A stretch of DNA of 64,000 nt from Putridiphycobacter sp965230195 (GTDB taxonomy: Bacteria > Bacteroidota > Bacteroidia > Flavobacteriales_D > Crocinitomicaceae). The notes under the pieces are model-generated. The model ran no database searches. It was given only the letters and a program-made list of their open reading frames with translations, and had not been told where the DNA came from. The stretch covers positions 5,890,001 through 5,954,000 of the forward strand of contig OZ245997.1 in assembly GCA_965230195.1 (NCBI GenBank), read 5' to 3'. The position numbers were made by a program, and so were the translations under genes. Below are positions 18,189-27,549 of this stretch, piece by piece. The first letter of the stretch is position 1. Each line of letters starts with the position of its first letter.

Positions 18189-19124
18189 ATGTCAGCAGGA
18201 ATCAAAATATTTTCAGGAAGAGCAACCAAAACTTTGGCAGAAAAAATTGCGCTTTGTTACGGAAAAAATCTGGGTAACGTAGTGGTTACCGAGTTTAGTG
18301 ACGGTGAATTTGAACCTTCATTTGAGGAAACAGTAAGGGGGCAGGATGTATTCTTAATACAGTCTACTATGCCACCAACTGAGCACTTGTTTGAGTTGTT
18401 GCTGATGATAGATGCTGCTAAAAGGGCTTCTGCTAAATCTGTTATTGCAGTTATTCCTTATTTTGGTTTTGCAAGACAGGACAGAAAATCAAAACCACGT
18501 GTGCCAATTGGTGCTAAATTGGTTGCCAATATGTTACGTTCTGCCGGAGTTGACCGGATTATGACAATGGACCTTCATGCTGATCAGATTCAGGGATTTT
18601 TTGAAATTCCGGTTGATCACCTGTATGCTTCAACTATTTTCCTGCCTTATCTACAAAAAATAGATACTGGTAATTTAATTATGGCTGCACCAGATGCCGG
18701 AGGAGCAAAACGTGCAAACTCTTATGCTAAGAAATTAAACCTGGGACTGGCCATGTGTCATAAACACAGAAAAATGGCCAATGAAGTTGCTGAAATGACC
18801 GTAATAGGTGATGTAAGCGGAAAGGACGTTATTTTGGTTGACGATATGGTTGATACTGCCGGTACCTTAACTAAGGCTGCAGATCTTTTTATCCAGAAAG
18901 GTGCAAAGTCTGTCAGAGCCCTTTGTACTCATGCCGTATTATCAGGACCGGCATATGAAAGAATTGAAAACTCAAATTTATTGGAACTGGTTGTTACAGA
19001 CTCTATTCCTCTAAATAAACAATCAGATAAAATTAAAGTTTTAAGTGTGGCGCAGTTGTATGCTGACGTGATGAAAAGCATGGTTAATCATGAATCAATC
19101 AGCTCACACTTTATTATCTCGTAA
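18189..19124 (+). CDS. prs: Ribose-phosphate pyrophosphokinase
   Basis: Makes PRPP from ribose 5-phosphate and ATP for nucleotide, His and Trp synthesis. The start at 18189 (MSAGIKIFSG) gives 311 residues, the standard length. The open frame begins 21 codons earlier but the promoter lies there. Visible motifs: TEFSDGE, the flexible-loop/ATP region PYFGFARQDRK, DLHADQIQGFF, and the PRPP-binding loop LVDDMVDTAGTL. It is followed 20 bp later by rplY and then pth, an order common in Bacteroidota. Confidence 0.97.
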   Translation: MSAGIKIFSGRATKTLAEKIALCYGKNLGNVVVTEFSDGEFEPSFEETVRGQDVFLIQSTMPPTEHLFELLLMIDAAKRASAKSVIAVIPYFGFARQDRKSKPRVPIGAKLVANMLRSAGVDRIMTMDLHADQIQGFFEIPVDHLYASTIFLPYLQKIDTGNLIMAAPDAGGAKRANSYAKKLNLGLAMCHKHRKMANEVAEMTVIGDVSGKDVILVDDMVDTAGTLTKAADLFIQKGAKSVRALCTHAVLSGPAYERIENSNLLELVVTDSIPLNKQSDKIKVLSVAQLYADVMKSMVNHESISSHFIIS

Positions 19125-19144
19125 ATTAAATAACAAATATAAAA

Positions 19145-19765
19145 ATGAAAGAAGTATCATTGAGCGGTTCGGTTAGACCGAGCGTAGGGAAAAAAGATGC
19201 GAAAGCCGTGAGAAGAAGCGGTAACGTACCTTGTGTACTTTATGGTAATGGTGAACAAACACACTTTAGTGTTAGACACGTAGACATCCATAAAATTATG
19301 TTTTCGCCAGATGTATTTGCCATCAATTTAGATATTGACGGTAAAAAAGTTAAAGCAATTATCCAAGATGCGCAACAACATCCATTAACGGATAGAATTA
19401 TGCATGTTGACTTTTTAGAATTACAGGACGATAAACTTGTTAAAATTGATATCCCGGTAACACTTGAAGGAAGATCTCCTGGTGTTATGAACGGTGGTAG
19501 ATTACAACAGGTATTTAGAAAATTAACAGTTTTAGGTTATCCAAAAGATATTCCTGATACTATTTCTGTTGATATTTCAAAATTAAGAATTGGTCATTCA
19601 GTAAGAGTTAAAGCGTTAGAAAGCGATTCTTTAAGACTTTTAAATGCACCAAATGCAGTTGTAGTTTCTGTTAAAATGTCTAGAGGTGCTGTTGATGATG
19701 CAGAAGAGGAAGAAGAAGGAGAAGGAGAAGAGGCAGCTGAAGCAGCTGCACCAGCAGCAGAATAA
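19145..19765 (+). CDS. rplY: 50S ribosomal protein L25 / general stress protein Ctc
   Basis: 206 residues. The N-terminal L25 domain (about 1-90; RRSGNVPCVLYG motif) binds 5S rRNA. The C-terminal TL5/Ctc beta domain (about 95-180) includes the SPGVMNGGRLQQV segment. The last 25 residues are a very acidic, Ala-rich tail (DDAEEEEEGEGEEAAEAAAP), usual for this phylum. Between prs and pth, and followed by a strong terminator. Confidence 0.95.
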   Translation: MKEVSLSGSVRPSVGKKDAKAVRRSGNVPCVLYGNGEQTHFSVRHVDIHKIMFSPDVFAINLDIDGKKVKAIIQDAQQHPLTDRIMHVDFLELQDDKLVKIDIPVTLEGRSPGVMNGGRLQQVFRKLTVLGYPKDIPDTISVDISKLRIGHSVRVKALESDSLRLLNAPNAVVVSVKMSRGAVDDAEEEEEGEGEEAAEAAAPAAE

Positions 19766-19785
19766 AAATTTGATTATATTTTATC

Positions 19786-19818
19786 AAAAAGGTGATTACA
19801 TTTGTGATCACCTTTTTT
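19786..19818 (+). terminator. Terminator after rplY
   Basis: Stem AAAAAGGTGAT / ATCACCTTTTT with further inner pairs and an ATTT loop, ending in a T-run. It separates prs-rplY from pth. Confidence 0.85.
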
Positions 19819-19860
19819 GATTTAGACAATGGACATTGCACCATAAAACAATTATAAAAA

Positions 19861-20424
19861 ATGAAATATTTAATTGTAGGTTTAGGTAACCCGGGAGAAA
19901 AGTATGAAAACACTCGTCATAATGTTGGATTCAAGGTATTGGATACATTAGTGGATGAATTTGAAAACCAATTCGAAGTGGCTAAACTGGGGCAAATATC
20001 CAGAATTAAATTCAAAGGAAGAACTTTAGTATTGCTCCAGCCATCAACCTTCATGAACTTAAGTGGTAAGGCAGTTAATTATTGGTTGACTAAAGAAAAA
20101 ATTCCCGCTGAGAATCTATTAATTATTACTGATGAAGTGGCATTACCCTTTGGAAAGTTGAGACTCAGAGGAAAAGGTAGTGATGCCGGTCATAATGGCT
20201 TAAAAGACATTATAGCCACACTGAATTCAAATAAGTTTTCGCGATTGAAATTTGGTATAGGAAATGATTTTCCAAGGGGCAAACAAATTGAACATGTGCT
20301 GGGAGAGTGGAGTTCAGAAGAAGAGGCACTTCTGGATGAACGTTTAAAAACAGCCACTGAATTCATTAAATCGTTCGCCACTATTGGTCTGCAACAAACT
20401 ATGAGTAACTGGAACAATAAATAA
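19861..20424 (+). CDS. pth: Peptidyl-tRNA hydrolase
   Basis: Recycles tRNA from stalled peptidyl-tRNA. 187 residues, the normal length. Active-site residues line up with the E. coli enzyme: N10 and H20 (GLGNPGEKYENTRHNVGF), N66 (STFMNLSGKAV) and D91 (ITDEVALPFG). It lies after the rplY terminator and converges with the PorP-like gene 10 bp downstream. Confidence 0.97.
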   Translation: MKYLIVGLGNPGEKYENTRHNVGFKVLDTLVDEFENQFEVAKLGQISRIKFKGRTLVLLQPSTFMNLSGKAVNYWLTKEKIPAENLLIITDEVALPFGKLRLRGKGSDAGHNGLKDIIATLNSNKFSRLKFGIGNDFPRGKQIEHVLGEWSSEEEALLDERLKTATEFIKSFATIGLQQTMSNWNNK

Positions 20425-20434
20425 TTTGCTGAAA

Positions 20435-21463
20435 TTATCTCTTGCGTTTAAAAAGGGCAAAATCAGAACTCTTAAAAATAACTGACATCTCTAATCCCCC
20501 CAATCGCCTGTATGAACCTAATCTGGAAATCGTAATGTCGTACGACAAGCTAAAACTCCAGTTCCCGTTTTCCATTTTAACAACAGGTGCAATGGCATCA
20601 TTTAAACGGTAGGCCAGTCCTCCTGAAAGCACTACCCTACTCTTTATCCCGGTCATCCTGCTTCCTGTCCTGTATCGGTATCGCATCAACGCTGAGATCA
20701 AAAGTTCGGAATGTGGATTTTGTCTGAAATGATTAATTAATGCTTCGAAACCAAAGTAGGAGCCTGAAAAATCTTTCCTTAAGCTGGTAAAAAAAACAAA
20801 TTTTTGGTTAATCCGTTCAAGCGATCCGGAACTATAACTAATCTTTGGCCGGTTAACGTGATACAAGGCAATTCCAAGATTAAATACAAGCTCTTCTCTG
20901 GACACTATGGTTTTCTTTACCCCACCATATTGATACACCGCACCAATTGAAATGTCAGGATATATCCCGGAATTCAAGCCTGAAAATTCAAATGCATTTA
21001 CTGAAGGGTCCAGTTGAGACCCGTTAAACTGATTAGAAAACAAAAGTCCGTCATAACTGCCCGATCGTTGCCCTATTCCTGCCTGAAAACCAACTGAAAT
21101 ACTGTTATTCCAGGAAATCGGTACAATCCCCGAAACGGAAGCCAAAACCTGCTTTGCACCAAACCTGCTGTCGCCTCCAACATCATTATACAATTGAAGA
21201 CCAAGCCCTAAATAAGCCCCTTTTTTACGTTGGGTTTTAAATAAATTAAAATCCGCTGCCACAGCTGTAGTCAAAAACCTGGTACCGGCATTAATCCATT
21301 GGTTTTTGTGGCTCAGGGTCACCCTTTCCCAACCACTATAAAGGCCAGTAAAAGCAGGATTAATGGATAATGGTGATCTGTCCAATTGTGTAAAATGAAT
21401 GTCCTGACCCCAACTTTGACTCGTTGAGAACAATATCAGTATGTACAATATCCTTCTCATCAC
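20435..21463 (-). CDS. PorP/SprF family outer-membrane protein
   Basis: 342 residues. Signal peptide (cleavage after SQSWGQ), then QDIHFTQLDRSPLSINPAFTG, the characteristic start of the PorP/SprF family, followed by alternating beta strands ending in a barrel-type C-terminus. These proteins help secrete or anchor partner proteins carrying a type B (CHU_C) sorting domain; SprF does so for the adhesin SprB. Here the stop of the preceding CHU_C protein is one base before this start, so this is a natural pair. Whether it is a core PorP or a cargo-dedicated paralogue cannot be decided; the pairing favours the second. Confidence 0.9.
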   Translation of the reverse strand: MMRRILYILILFSTSQSWGQDIHFTQLDRSPLSINPAFTGLYSGWERVTLSHKNQWINAGTRFLTTAVAADFNLFKTQRKKGAYLGLGLQLYNDVGGDSRFGAKQVLASVSGIVPISWNNSISVGFQAGIGQRSGSYDGLLFSNQFNGSQLDPSVNAFEFSGLNSGIYPDISIGAVYQYGGVKKTIVSREELVFNLGIALYHVNRPKISYSSGSLERINQKFVFFTSLRKDFSGSYFGFEALINHFRQNPHSELLISALMRYRYRTGSRMTGIKSRVVLSGGLAYRLNDAIAPVVKMENGNWSFSLSYDITISRLGSYRRLGGLEMSVIFKSSDFALFKRKR

Positions 21464-21464
21464 T

Positions 21465-23993
21465 CTATCTTATTAACGTAATGTTCCCGGTCTTTTTTAC
21501 TTCCTGTCCTGTATCCAGTTTATAAGTTAATGCATAAGCGTAAACACCTGTATTTAACAAAACTCCTTTATAAGTACCATCCCAATAATCTGCTTCCTCT
21601 GTTTCAAATATCAAATTACCCCACCGGTCAAAAATGATTAACCTGAAACTTTCCACGTCAGTTCCCACATAAAACTTAAGTTCATCATTGTTTTCGTCAT
21701 CATTTGGTGAAAATGCAGTTGGTAAATGAAATCCGGTAAATCCTTCTACAGGCTCTTCAGGTGGTAAAGGAGGATCACCAGGTTCAGGATCAGGCCCCGG
21801 ATCAACTTCAATGGCTTTAAACACGGCAACAATAGTATCATTAGTAAAGAAACTGAGTGTATCATTCTTTAACGTGGGATAATTCAACATATGATTATTT
21901 GATTCCCAATGGTCGAATTCATAGCCACTATTTTCTTCAGCCTTAAAATAGGTTTCAATATTACCATAATAGGTACCGGTCCAGCTATAATAAGGCAACC
22001 ACATTGAATTTACCTTCACTTTGCCGGCATTAACGGGTTGCACGTCAACCGTTATTTCAAACGGACCGGACAAACTATAACATCCAATCAGTCCGGCACT
22101 CAATGCAGCACACCGATCATCTATATATTGCTTTAGAGTCAGAACATTGGCCTCCCACTGAGGCATTGTACCACCCCATTTATTAATCTGACCAGGCATT
22201 TCCGGTCTGATAACATCAATCATACTGTCAAGTACTTCCTGCATCCGAACACATGAAAATATACCATTAGACAGGTCAATAAACCTCGAAATATACTCCT
22301 GCTCAAATTGAGGATTATCCATCAATTTATTAAGTATGGTAATATGACCCTGAGGATCCGAATTTCCTGTCAGACTTTCAGGATCGCAAGGATCAGCATC
22401 TGCATCAGTGTTTGGTACTCCGGTATAATTAATATAATGTCCAAAAGTAGCATCCATATCCCAAAGCGCATATCTGAATTTCTTCTTATCTCCATTCGGA
22501 TTATGACCATGCCACCAGGCTGTATTCCAGTTTAACCAATCGGAACAAACCGTATAAGAATTCAATACAACGTAATCTATTAAGCTCCCTACATTGTACT
22601 GGCTCTTAACGTAATCATAGTTTGACTGGACAGCCATACTATTACTATTAATGAAATTAGTGAGGTCATTCCAATGGGTCATGTCTCCATATTCAGCCCA
22701 GGTTCCTCCCCAGGTTTTTATAAAATCCAAATCGTCCTGATCGTAATAATAATCCGTAAAATCACGATCATCAACTTTTTCCCTTACTTCGTACACTCCC
22801 CAGTATTGTCCGTTTACATATACAATACATGACCTGCTGGTTCTTTCATCCATTCGTAAATTACCCAACTGCGACAACGTATGTACGTAGGCATCTCTGA
22901 TATGTGCGCCATCTTCGAATGAGTAATTATCATTTGCAGCCGCTTTCACAATTATCCTTTTAAACTTATCCCGTGACTTATCTTGGAAAATCTGATGTTT
23001 GATTGCGTTGTTATAACCCAGCTGGTCTTTCATAATAAAGTCAAAACCTCGTTGATCATATGCCCAGGAATCGTTTCCATGCTTATTAAAATAACCTTCC
23101 CCTCTGGATACCCGTTGTTGAGAGTCTTCATACATTTCAAACGCACCGATAAAATTACTGGTAAATGATCCGGGAGCCACATTATTTAAAAAGTCCAAAA
23201 CTTCATCACCACAAACCGACAATACCGGCAAACTGTGACTACTGTTTATAAAATAAGTATTGGTTTCTACAAAACTTGCCGGAATATTCACGTTGGATGA
23301 TATCCCTCTTGCTCTTAAAACGGTTGTTGTACTGATATTGATTGGACCAGTATACGTATTTGAAGCAGCAGTAGGCGTTGTACCGTCAGTTGTATAATAA
23401 ATTGTAGCTGTTGGATCGGCGGAGGTTAATGTAACTGTTTGAGCCGAGGCATAAAAACCACCACTCACAGATACTGATGGTGTTGCCGAATAGTAATTCA
23501 GAGCATTTGTATTTGCCACACCGAAAGTTGGTGTTGAAAATACCCCCCATGTGGCACTTCCATCCGTTACCCTGCCATAAGAATCATCTATTTGATTAAC
23601 ATGAATAATTTTTAAACTGTCAACAATAGCACTACTGGGTGAAGCCAATATGATCCACTCATTAGTGGTTTGTGACAAACCAAAGCCAGCATGAATTTCT
23701 CCTGAAAAAATACCATCATTACCAGAGAAAAAAACTGTTTGGTAACCATTTGCAGGTACAATTCCTGAAGGGATTTCCCACTTGGTTAAATTTGAACTTT
23801 TGTCAGACAGATAGTAGCCGGTTAAATCGAATGCTGTACCGGTTGGATTATAAAATTCAACCCAGTCTTCGTTTTCACCAAAACTGTCGGTTGGGCCATT
23901 TATATTGGCACAAGAATATTCATTGATCACAATTTGCCCATAAACATTTCCAAAAAAGAGAATATTTAGGAACAGGAATAATTTACTTTTCAT
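21465..23993 (-). CDS. CotH-family protein with lamin-tail, chitobiase-like and T9SS type B sorting domains
   Basis: 842 residues. Signal peptide (1-19, cleavage near VYG/Q); lamin-tail domain (about 20-130; INEYSCANING...DWVEFYNPTG); chitobiase/hexosaminidase C-terminal-like beta domain (about 165-245; ATIYYTTDGTTPTAAS); CotH domain (about 250-600) with the kinase-like motif YALWDMDATFGHY; a Gly/Pro/Asp linker (PDPGPDPEPGDPP); and a C-terminal CHU_C type B sorting domain (about 745-842; PTAFSPNDDENND ... FDRWGNLIF). CotH proteins in spores are atypical protein kinases; the role in Bacteroidota is not settled. The protein should be exported by the T9SS and held at the cell surface through the adjacent PorP/SprF-like barrel. 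Confidence 0.92.
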   Translation of the reverse strand: MKSKLFLFLNILFFGNVYGQIVINEYSCANINGPTDSFGENEDWVEFYNPTGTAFDLTGYYLSDKSSNLTKWEIPSGIVPANGYQTVFFSGNDGIFSGEIHAGFGLSQTTNEWIILASPSSAIVDSLKIIHVNQIDDSYGRVTDGSATWGVFSTPTFGVANTNALNYYSATPSVSVSGGFYASAQTVTLTSADPTATIYYTTDGTTPTAASNTYTGPINISTTTVLRARGISSNVNIPASFVETNTYFINSSHSLPVLSVCGDEVLDFLNNVAPGSFTSNFIGAFEMYEDSQQRVSRGEGYFNKHGNDSWAYDQRGFDFIMKDQLGYNNAIKHQIFQDKSRDKFKRIIVKAAANDNYSFEDGAHIRDAYVHTLSQLGNLRMDERTSRSCIVYVNGQYWGVYEVREKVDDRDFTDYYYDQDDLDFIKTWGGTWAEYGDMTHWNDLTNFINSNSMAVQSNYDYVKSQYNVGSLIDYVVLNSYTVCSDWLNWNTAWWHGHNPNGDKKKFRYALWDMDATFGHYINYTGVPNTDADADPCDPESLTGNSDPQGHITILNKLMDNPQFEQEYISRFIDLSNGIFSCVRMQEVLDSMIDVIRPEMPGQINKWGGTMPQWEANVLTLKQYIDDRCAALSAGLIGCYSLSGPFEITVDVQPVNAGKVKVNSMWLPYYSWTGTYYGNIETYFKAEENSGYEFDHWESNNHMLNYPTLKNDTLSFFTNDTIVAVFKAIEVDPGPDPEPGDPPLPPEEPVEGFTGFHLPTAFSPNDDENNDELKFYVGTDVESFRLIIFDRWGNLIFETEEADYWDGTYKGVLLNTGVYAYALTYKLDTGQEVKKTGNITLIR

Positions 23994-24284
23994 TTTCTTA
24001 ATGTTTAAACATACTTAGCAAAATGAAGAAATAATTGAATGTATTAACCTTATGTTAAATATAGTTGGGAATAGTATTTGGTCATTTTTATTTTGGTTTT
24101 ATTTCCTCCTTACATCTATTATAACGTAGCGAAAACGCTAAAGGTTGTGTTTATTAGAATGCATCATTACTACTACATTAATTGCCATTAATCAATTATT
24201 CACACAACTTTTTTGTTAAAAATACGTTTATTTTATGTTAATTTAGCATTAAAGAACGCATAGAATTGAAACCTTATTCTCATT
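23994..24284. other. 291-bp divergent intergenic region
   Basis: Very AT-rich space between the divergent CotH gene and the lipoprotein gene. A small perfect hairpin TAGCG-AAAA-CGCTA lies near 24127-24140. A near-consensus TAATTTAG lies at about 24238-24246 for the plus-strand gene. No open frame or RNA gene was recognised. Confidence 0.4.
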
Positions 24285-24671
24285 ATGAAAACAATTTTTT
24301 TACTACTAATTCCCGGCTTATTTCTACTATCCTGCAATAAAATTGAAGGTAAAGGAGGAACAGCAACCATTGAAGGCAAAATAAAAGTAAATGACCTTGA
24401 CAAAGATGGTGTTTTGATCAGTACTTACCCAGGTGCTGATGAGGATGTATACATCATTTATGGAAAAGAGGGAAAAACCTATCATGATAAGATGTCTACC
24501 AGTTATGATGGTTCTTTTTACTTCAGTAATTTAACACCTGGCGACTACCAGATTTTTGCCTACTCCAAATGCGAGACTTGTCCGGGAGGTCAGGATGCGA
24601 AGATAAAGCATGTGGTTATCTCCGATAAGAAAGAAGTGGTAAATGCAGGAGAATTAGAGATTTATGACTAG
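24285..24671 (+). CDS. Small lipoprotein with a carboxypeptidase-regulatory-like fold
   Basis: 128 residues. The lipoprotein signal ends in LLSC, with C17 lipidated. The mature part looks like a single Ig-like/transthyretin-type domain (SYDGSFYFSNLTPGDYQIFAYS), followed by a Cys pair in CETCPGG. The function is unknown. It overlaps the next gene by 8 bp, so it probably works with the DUF2490 barrel as an outer-membrane pair. Confidence 0.8.
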   Translation: MKTIFLLLIPGLFLLSCNKIEGKGGTATIEGKIKVNDLDKDGVLISTYPGADEDVYIIYGKEGKTYHDKMSTSYDGSFYFSNLTPGDYQIFAYSKCETCPGGQDAKIKHVVISDKKEVVNAGELEIYD

Positions 24672-25359
24672 AATAACATTAAGTATCTTTTTAGTTATTT
24701 TTTCATTTCAGGGAATTAGTCAAATTCATGATGCTGAATTGTGGACTGCTGCGTCTGTCAAGTCGAAGCTGATCAAAAAACTGAGTGCTGACTTCATGAT
24801 ACAGAGTCGTTTTTATCAAAATGTTTCGACCTTTAAAACAGGATTTGTGCAGCTGTCAGCAGACTATGATCTGCGTTCAGGGCTTGCGGTTGGATTTAAT
24901 TACAGACTTGCCAATAAAAACAGAATCAGTCACTATGAAATGGTAAACAGATTGTGCTTAAACCTGTTTTACCAATATAAAATTAAAGACCTTGGACTGA
25001 GATTTAAAGTCAGAGGAAGGTACCAGAGAGAATTTGACAGGATACAAGCTGTTAATGACTATATTTTGCCTGATTTTGAATCAGTTTTCAGATTAAAGCT
25101 TCGGATTGATTACAAGAACAAGAATTTTAAAGACTTACGCCCATTTATAAACACAGAGATATTTTCTGATATCAGTGAACTCGATTTTACAGATGTTACA
25201 GCCTATCGTTTAAGTGCCGGATTGAATTACGCTATTAGCAAGAGACACGGTATTAAAGCGAGATATATTTATGAGAGTAATTTTACAGATATCCCGCGAA
25301 TCAACCATATTTACAGCATTTCTTACCAATACAGTTTAAAAGGCAAGTTATTCAATTAA
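24664..25359 (+). CDS. DUF2490 outer-membrane beta-barrel protein
   Basis: 231 residues. Signal peptide (MTRITLSIFLVIFSFQGISQ), then a DUF2490 pattern (HDAELWTAASVKSKLIKKLS near the N-terminus) and alternating hydrophobic and basic strands, compatible with a 10-12 strand barrel. Function not established. It starts inside the last codons of the lipoprotein gene (8-bp overlap), and its 3' end overlaps the convergent rnr gene by 12 bp. Confidence 0.8.
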   Translation: MTRITLSIFLVIFSFQGISQIHDAELWTAASVKSKLIKKLSADFMIQSRFYQNVSTFKTGFVQLSADYDLRSGLAVGFNYRLANKNRISHYEMVNRLCLNLFYQYKIKDLGLRFKVRGRYQREFDRIQAVNDYILPDFESVFRLKLRIDYKNKNFKDLRPFINTEIFSDISELDFTDVTAYRLSAGLNYAISKRHGIKARYIYESNFTDIPRINHIYSISYQYSLKGKLFN

Positions 25360-27474
25360 CCTCAGGTCAATCTGTTTTTTAACCAGACTCACTTTGTCAA
25401 TCTTAACAGATACCCGATCTCCTATTGTATACTCATCACCGTATCGTACGCCAACTATCGAATAGGATTTCTCATCAAAGTAAAATTTATCACTAAGTAT
25501 CGACTTGAGTTGAACCATACCCTCGCAGTTGAGTTCTTCCATTTCGACATAGATTCCCCAATCTGTAATACCGGTAATTTTACCATCAAAAGTCTCACCA
25601 ATCCTGTCTTTAACATAATAGGCCTGGAAAAACTTTTGCGAATCCCGTTCAGCATTGACCGCACGTCTTTCTGTTTGGGAAATATGAGCTGAAATTTCAC
25701 TCAATCCTCTGTGTTGTTTATTTTTATTTTCAACCGTTTCCTGTAAAATTCTATGTACCATTAAATCAGCATACCGTCTGATTGGTGAAGTGAAATGCGT
25801 ATAATAGCTAAATCCAAGTCCGTAATGGCCTATGTTCTTAGTGTCATATATTGCTTTAGCCATTGTCCGGATTGCCATACTTTGCACCATTGGAAAGCTG
25901 GGTTCATCTTTCATCTCCTCAAATAAAGCATTCATCTTTGATGCTATTTCTTTATCTGCAGAATAATTAAACTCTTTTCCAAATCTTTTGATAAAAATCT
26001 TAAACAGTTCAACCTTTTCAAGGTCCGGTTTATCATGAATTCTATAAACAAAAGGAATAGCAGTTTTACGCCTGGTCACATCCCCAACAAAACGGCCTAC
26101 TTTTTTATTAGCCAGTAACATAAATTCCTCTACCAATTTATTGGAGTCTTTTGTCGTTTTTTTATAAGCGTTAATCGGTGTCCCCTCATCATCTAACTCA
26201 AATCTCAACTCCTGACTTTGGATTTCCAGAGCACCATTCTTAAGTCGTTTTTTCCTCAGTATCTTGGCAATTTTATCGAGATCAAGCAATTCCCGGGAAT
26301 GTTCACCTTTACCATTTTCTATAATGCTTTGCGCTTCTTCATAAGTGAACCTGCGATCAGAAAGAATAACGGTTTTCCCAAACCATTCCTGAACAACTTT
26401 CCCATTCGATTCAACTTCAAAAACTGCTGAAAAAGTAAACTTTTCCTCATTCGGACGGAGAGAGCAAACACCATTTGACAAATGTTCAGGTAACATGGGA
26501 ATTACCCTATCAACCAAATACACTGAATTTCCTCTCTGATAGGCTTCCTGATCTAAAGCAGAACCAGGAAGAACGTAATGACTTACGTCTGCAATATGTA
26601 CCCCTATTTCAATATTTCCATTTTCAAGATATTTAATCGAAATGGCATCATCAAAATCACGGGCATCAACAGGGTCAATTGTAACTGTTAAGGTATCTCT
26701 GAAATCTCTTCTGTTTTTAATCTCTTCCTCATCAAGTGTTACCGGAATCCGGCGCGCTTCTTCAATTACCTCTTCAGGGAAAATAAACGGAATATTATTG
26801 GCTGCAAGAATAGCCTTCATTTCAGCTTCATTCGATTCGGGCCTTCCCAGCACCTCAATAATTTCTCCAAAAGGGTTTTTTGCTTTTTCAGGCCATTCCA
26901 ACATTTTGGCAATGGCTTTATAGCCCGATTTTGCACCATTTAATTTGGATTTCGGAATAAAAACGTCAATATCAATTTTAGGATTATCCGGTACCAAAAA
27001 AGCAAACTTTTCATTTAACTCAACTGTTCCAACAATCTGTTTATTAGCCCGTTCTAAAATTTCAATCACTTCTCCTTCATGATTTCTCTTTTTCCGGTGA
27101 TTAAAAACGTGAACCTTTACTTTATCACCATGTAATGCACGGTTGAGAGATCTGGGCGCAATGAATATATCATCCTGATCCGTAATAACATAACCTGCCC
27201 CTCTTCTTGTGATTTCAATAATACCTTCTATGAGGTTACTCCGCCCCTGTGCTTTGAATTTACCCTTTGTAATCTCTTTCAGTATACCGTCATTTGCAAG
27301 CTCTACTAAAATGGTATAAATCAATTTTCTTCCTTCTGACTTATTTTCGTCTAAAAAGCTCGAAATCTGCTTGTAATTATATGACTTATTTGGAGTATCT
27401 TTAAATATCGATAAAATTGATTTTCTAAGTTTTGCCTTCTTTTTGCTAGACTTATTCTTTAGTGCCTTACTCAT
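25348..27474 (-). CDS. rnr: Ribonuclease R
   Basis: A 3'-to-5' exoribonuclease for structured RNA and for quality control of rRNA and mRNA. The start is placed at the ATG at 27474 (MSKALKNKSS), giving 708 residues; two codons upstream only a TTG is available. Order: a basic N-terminal helical part, cold-shock-like OB domains (about 70-225), the RNB catalytic domain with DPVDARDFDDA (about 266-276), whose Asp residues bind Mg2+, and a C-terminal S1 domain (about 618-708; FDGKITGITDWGIYVEME). Divergent from ftnA. The 3' end overlaps the convergent DUF2490 gene by 12 bp. Confidence 0.95.
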   Translation of the reverse strand: MSKALKNKSSKKKAKLRKSILSIFKDTPNKSYNYKQISSFLDENKSEGRKLIYTILVELANDGILKEITKGKFKAQGRSNLIEGIIEITRRGAGYVITDQDDIFIAPRSLNRALHGDKVKVHVFNHRKKRNHEGEVIEILERANKQIVGTVELNEKFAFLVPDNPKIDIDVFIPKSKLNGAKSGYKAIAKMLEWPEKAKNPFGEIIEVLGRPESNEAEMKAILAANNIPFIFPEEVIEEARRIPVTLDEEEIKNRRDFRDTLTVTIDPVDARDFDDAISIKYLENGNIEIGVHIADVSHYVLPGSALDQEAYQRGNSVYLVDRVIPMLPEHLSNGVCSLRPNEEKFTFSAVFEVESNGKVVQEWFGKTVILSDRRFTYEEAQSIIENGKGEHSRELLDLDKIAKILRKKRLKNGALEIQSQELRFELDDEGTPINAYKKTTKDSNKLVEEFMLLANKKVGRFVGDVTRRKTAIPFVYRIHDKPDLEKVELFKIFIKRFGKEFNYSADKEIASKMNALFEEMKDEPSFPMVQSMAIRTMAKAIYDTKNIGHYGLGFSYYTHFTSPIRRYADLMVHRILQETVENKNKQHRGLSEISAHISQTERRAVNAERDSQKFFQAYYVKDRIGETFDGKITGITDWGIYVEMEELNCEGMVQLKSILSDKFYFDEKSYSIVGVRYGDEYTIGDRVSVKIDKVSLVKKQIDLRLIE

Positions 27475-27477
27475 GTA

Positions 27478-27485
27478 CAAAAATA
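27478..27485 (-). promoter_or_regulatory. Possible -7 box directly before rnr
   Basis: The minus strand reads TATTTTTG (TAnnTTTG) ending 4 nt before the ATG at 27474. If used, the transcript would be leaderless. It could be chance in AT-rich DNA. Confidence 0.3.
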
Positions 27486-27521
27486 TTCTGAATAAAATTA
27501 GGTATAATTTAGCTTAAAAGT

Positions 27522-27529
27522 TAGATTTG
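27522..27529 (+). promoter_or_regulatory. Promoter -7 box of ftnA
   Basis: TAGATTTG matches TAnnTTTG and lies 21 nt before the ATG at 27550. Confidence 0.5.
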
Positions 27530-27549
27530 TATATTAAATTTTGCTACTT

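Noticed and set aside
22308..23926. Plus-strand frames inside the CotH gene
   Set aside because: Antisense shadows; the minus frame shows four recognisable domains in order.
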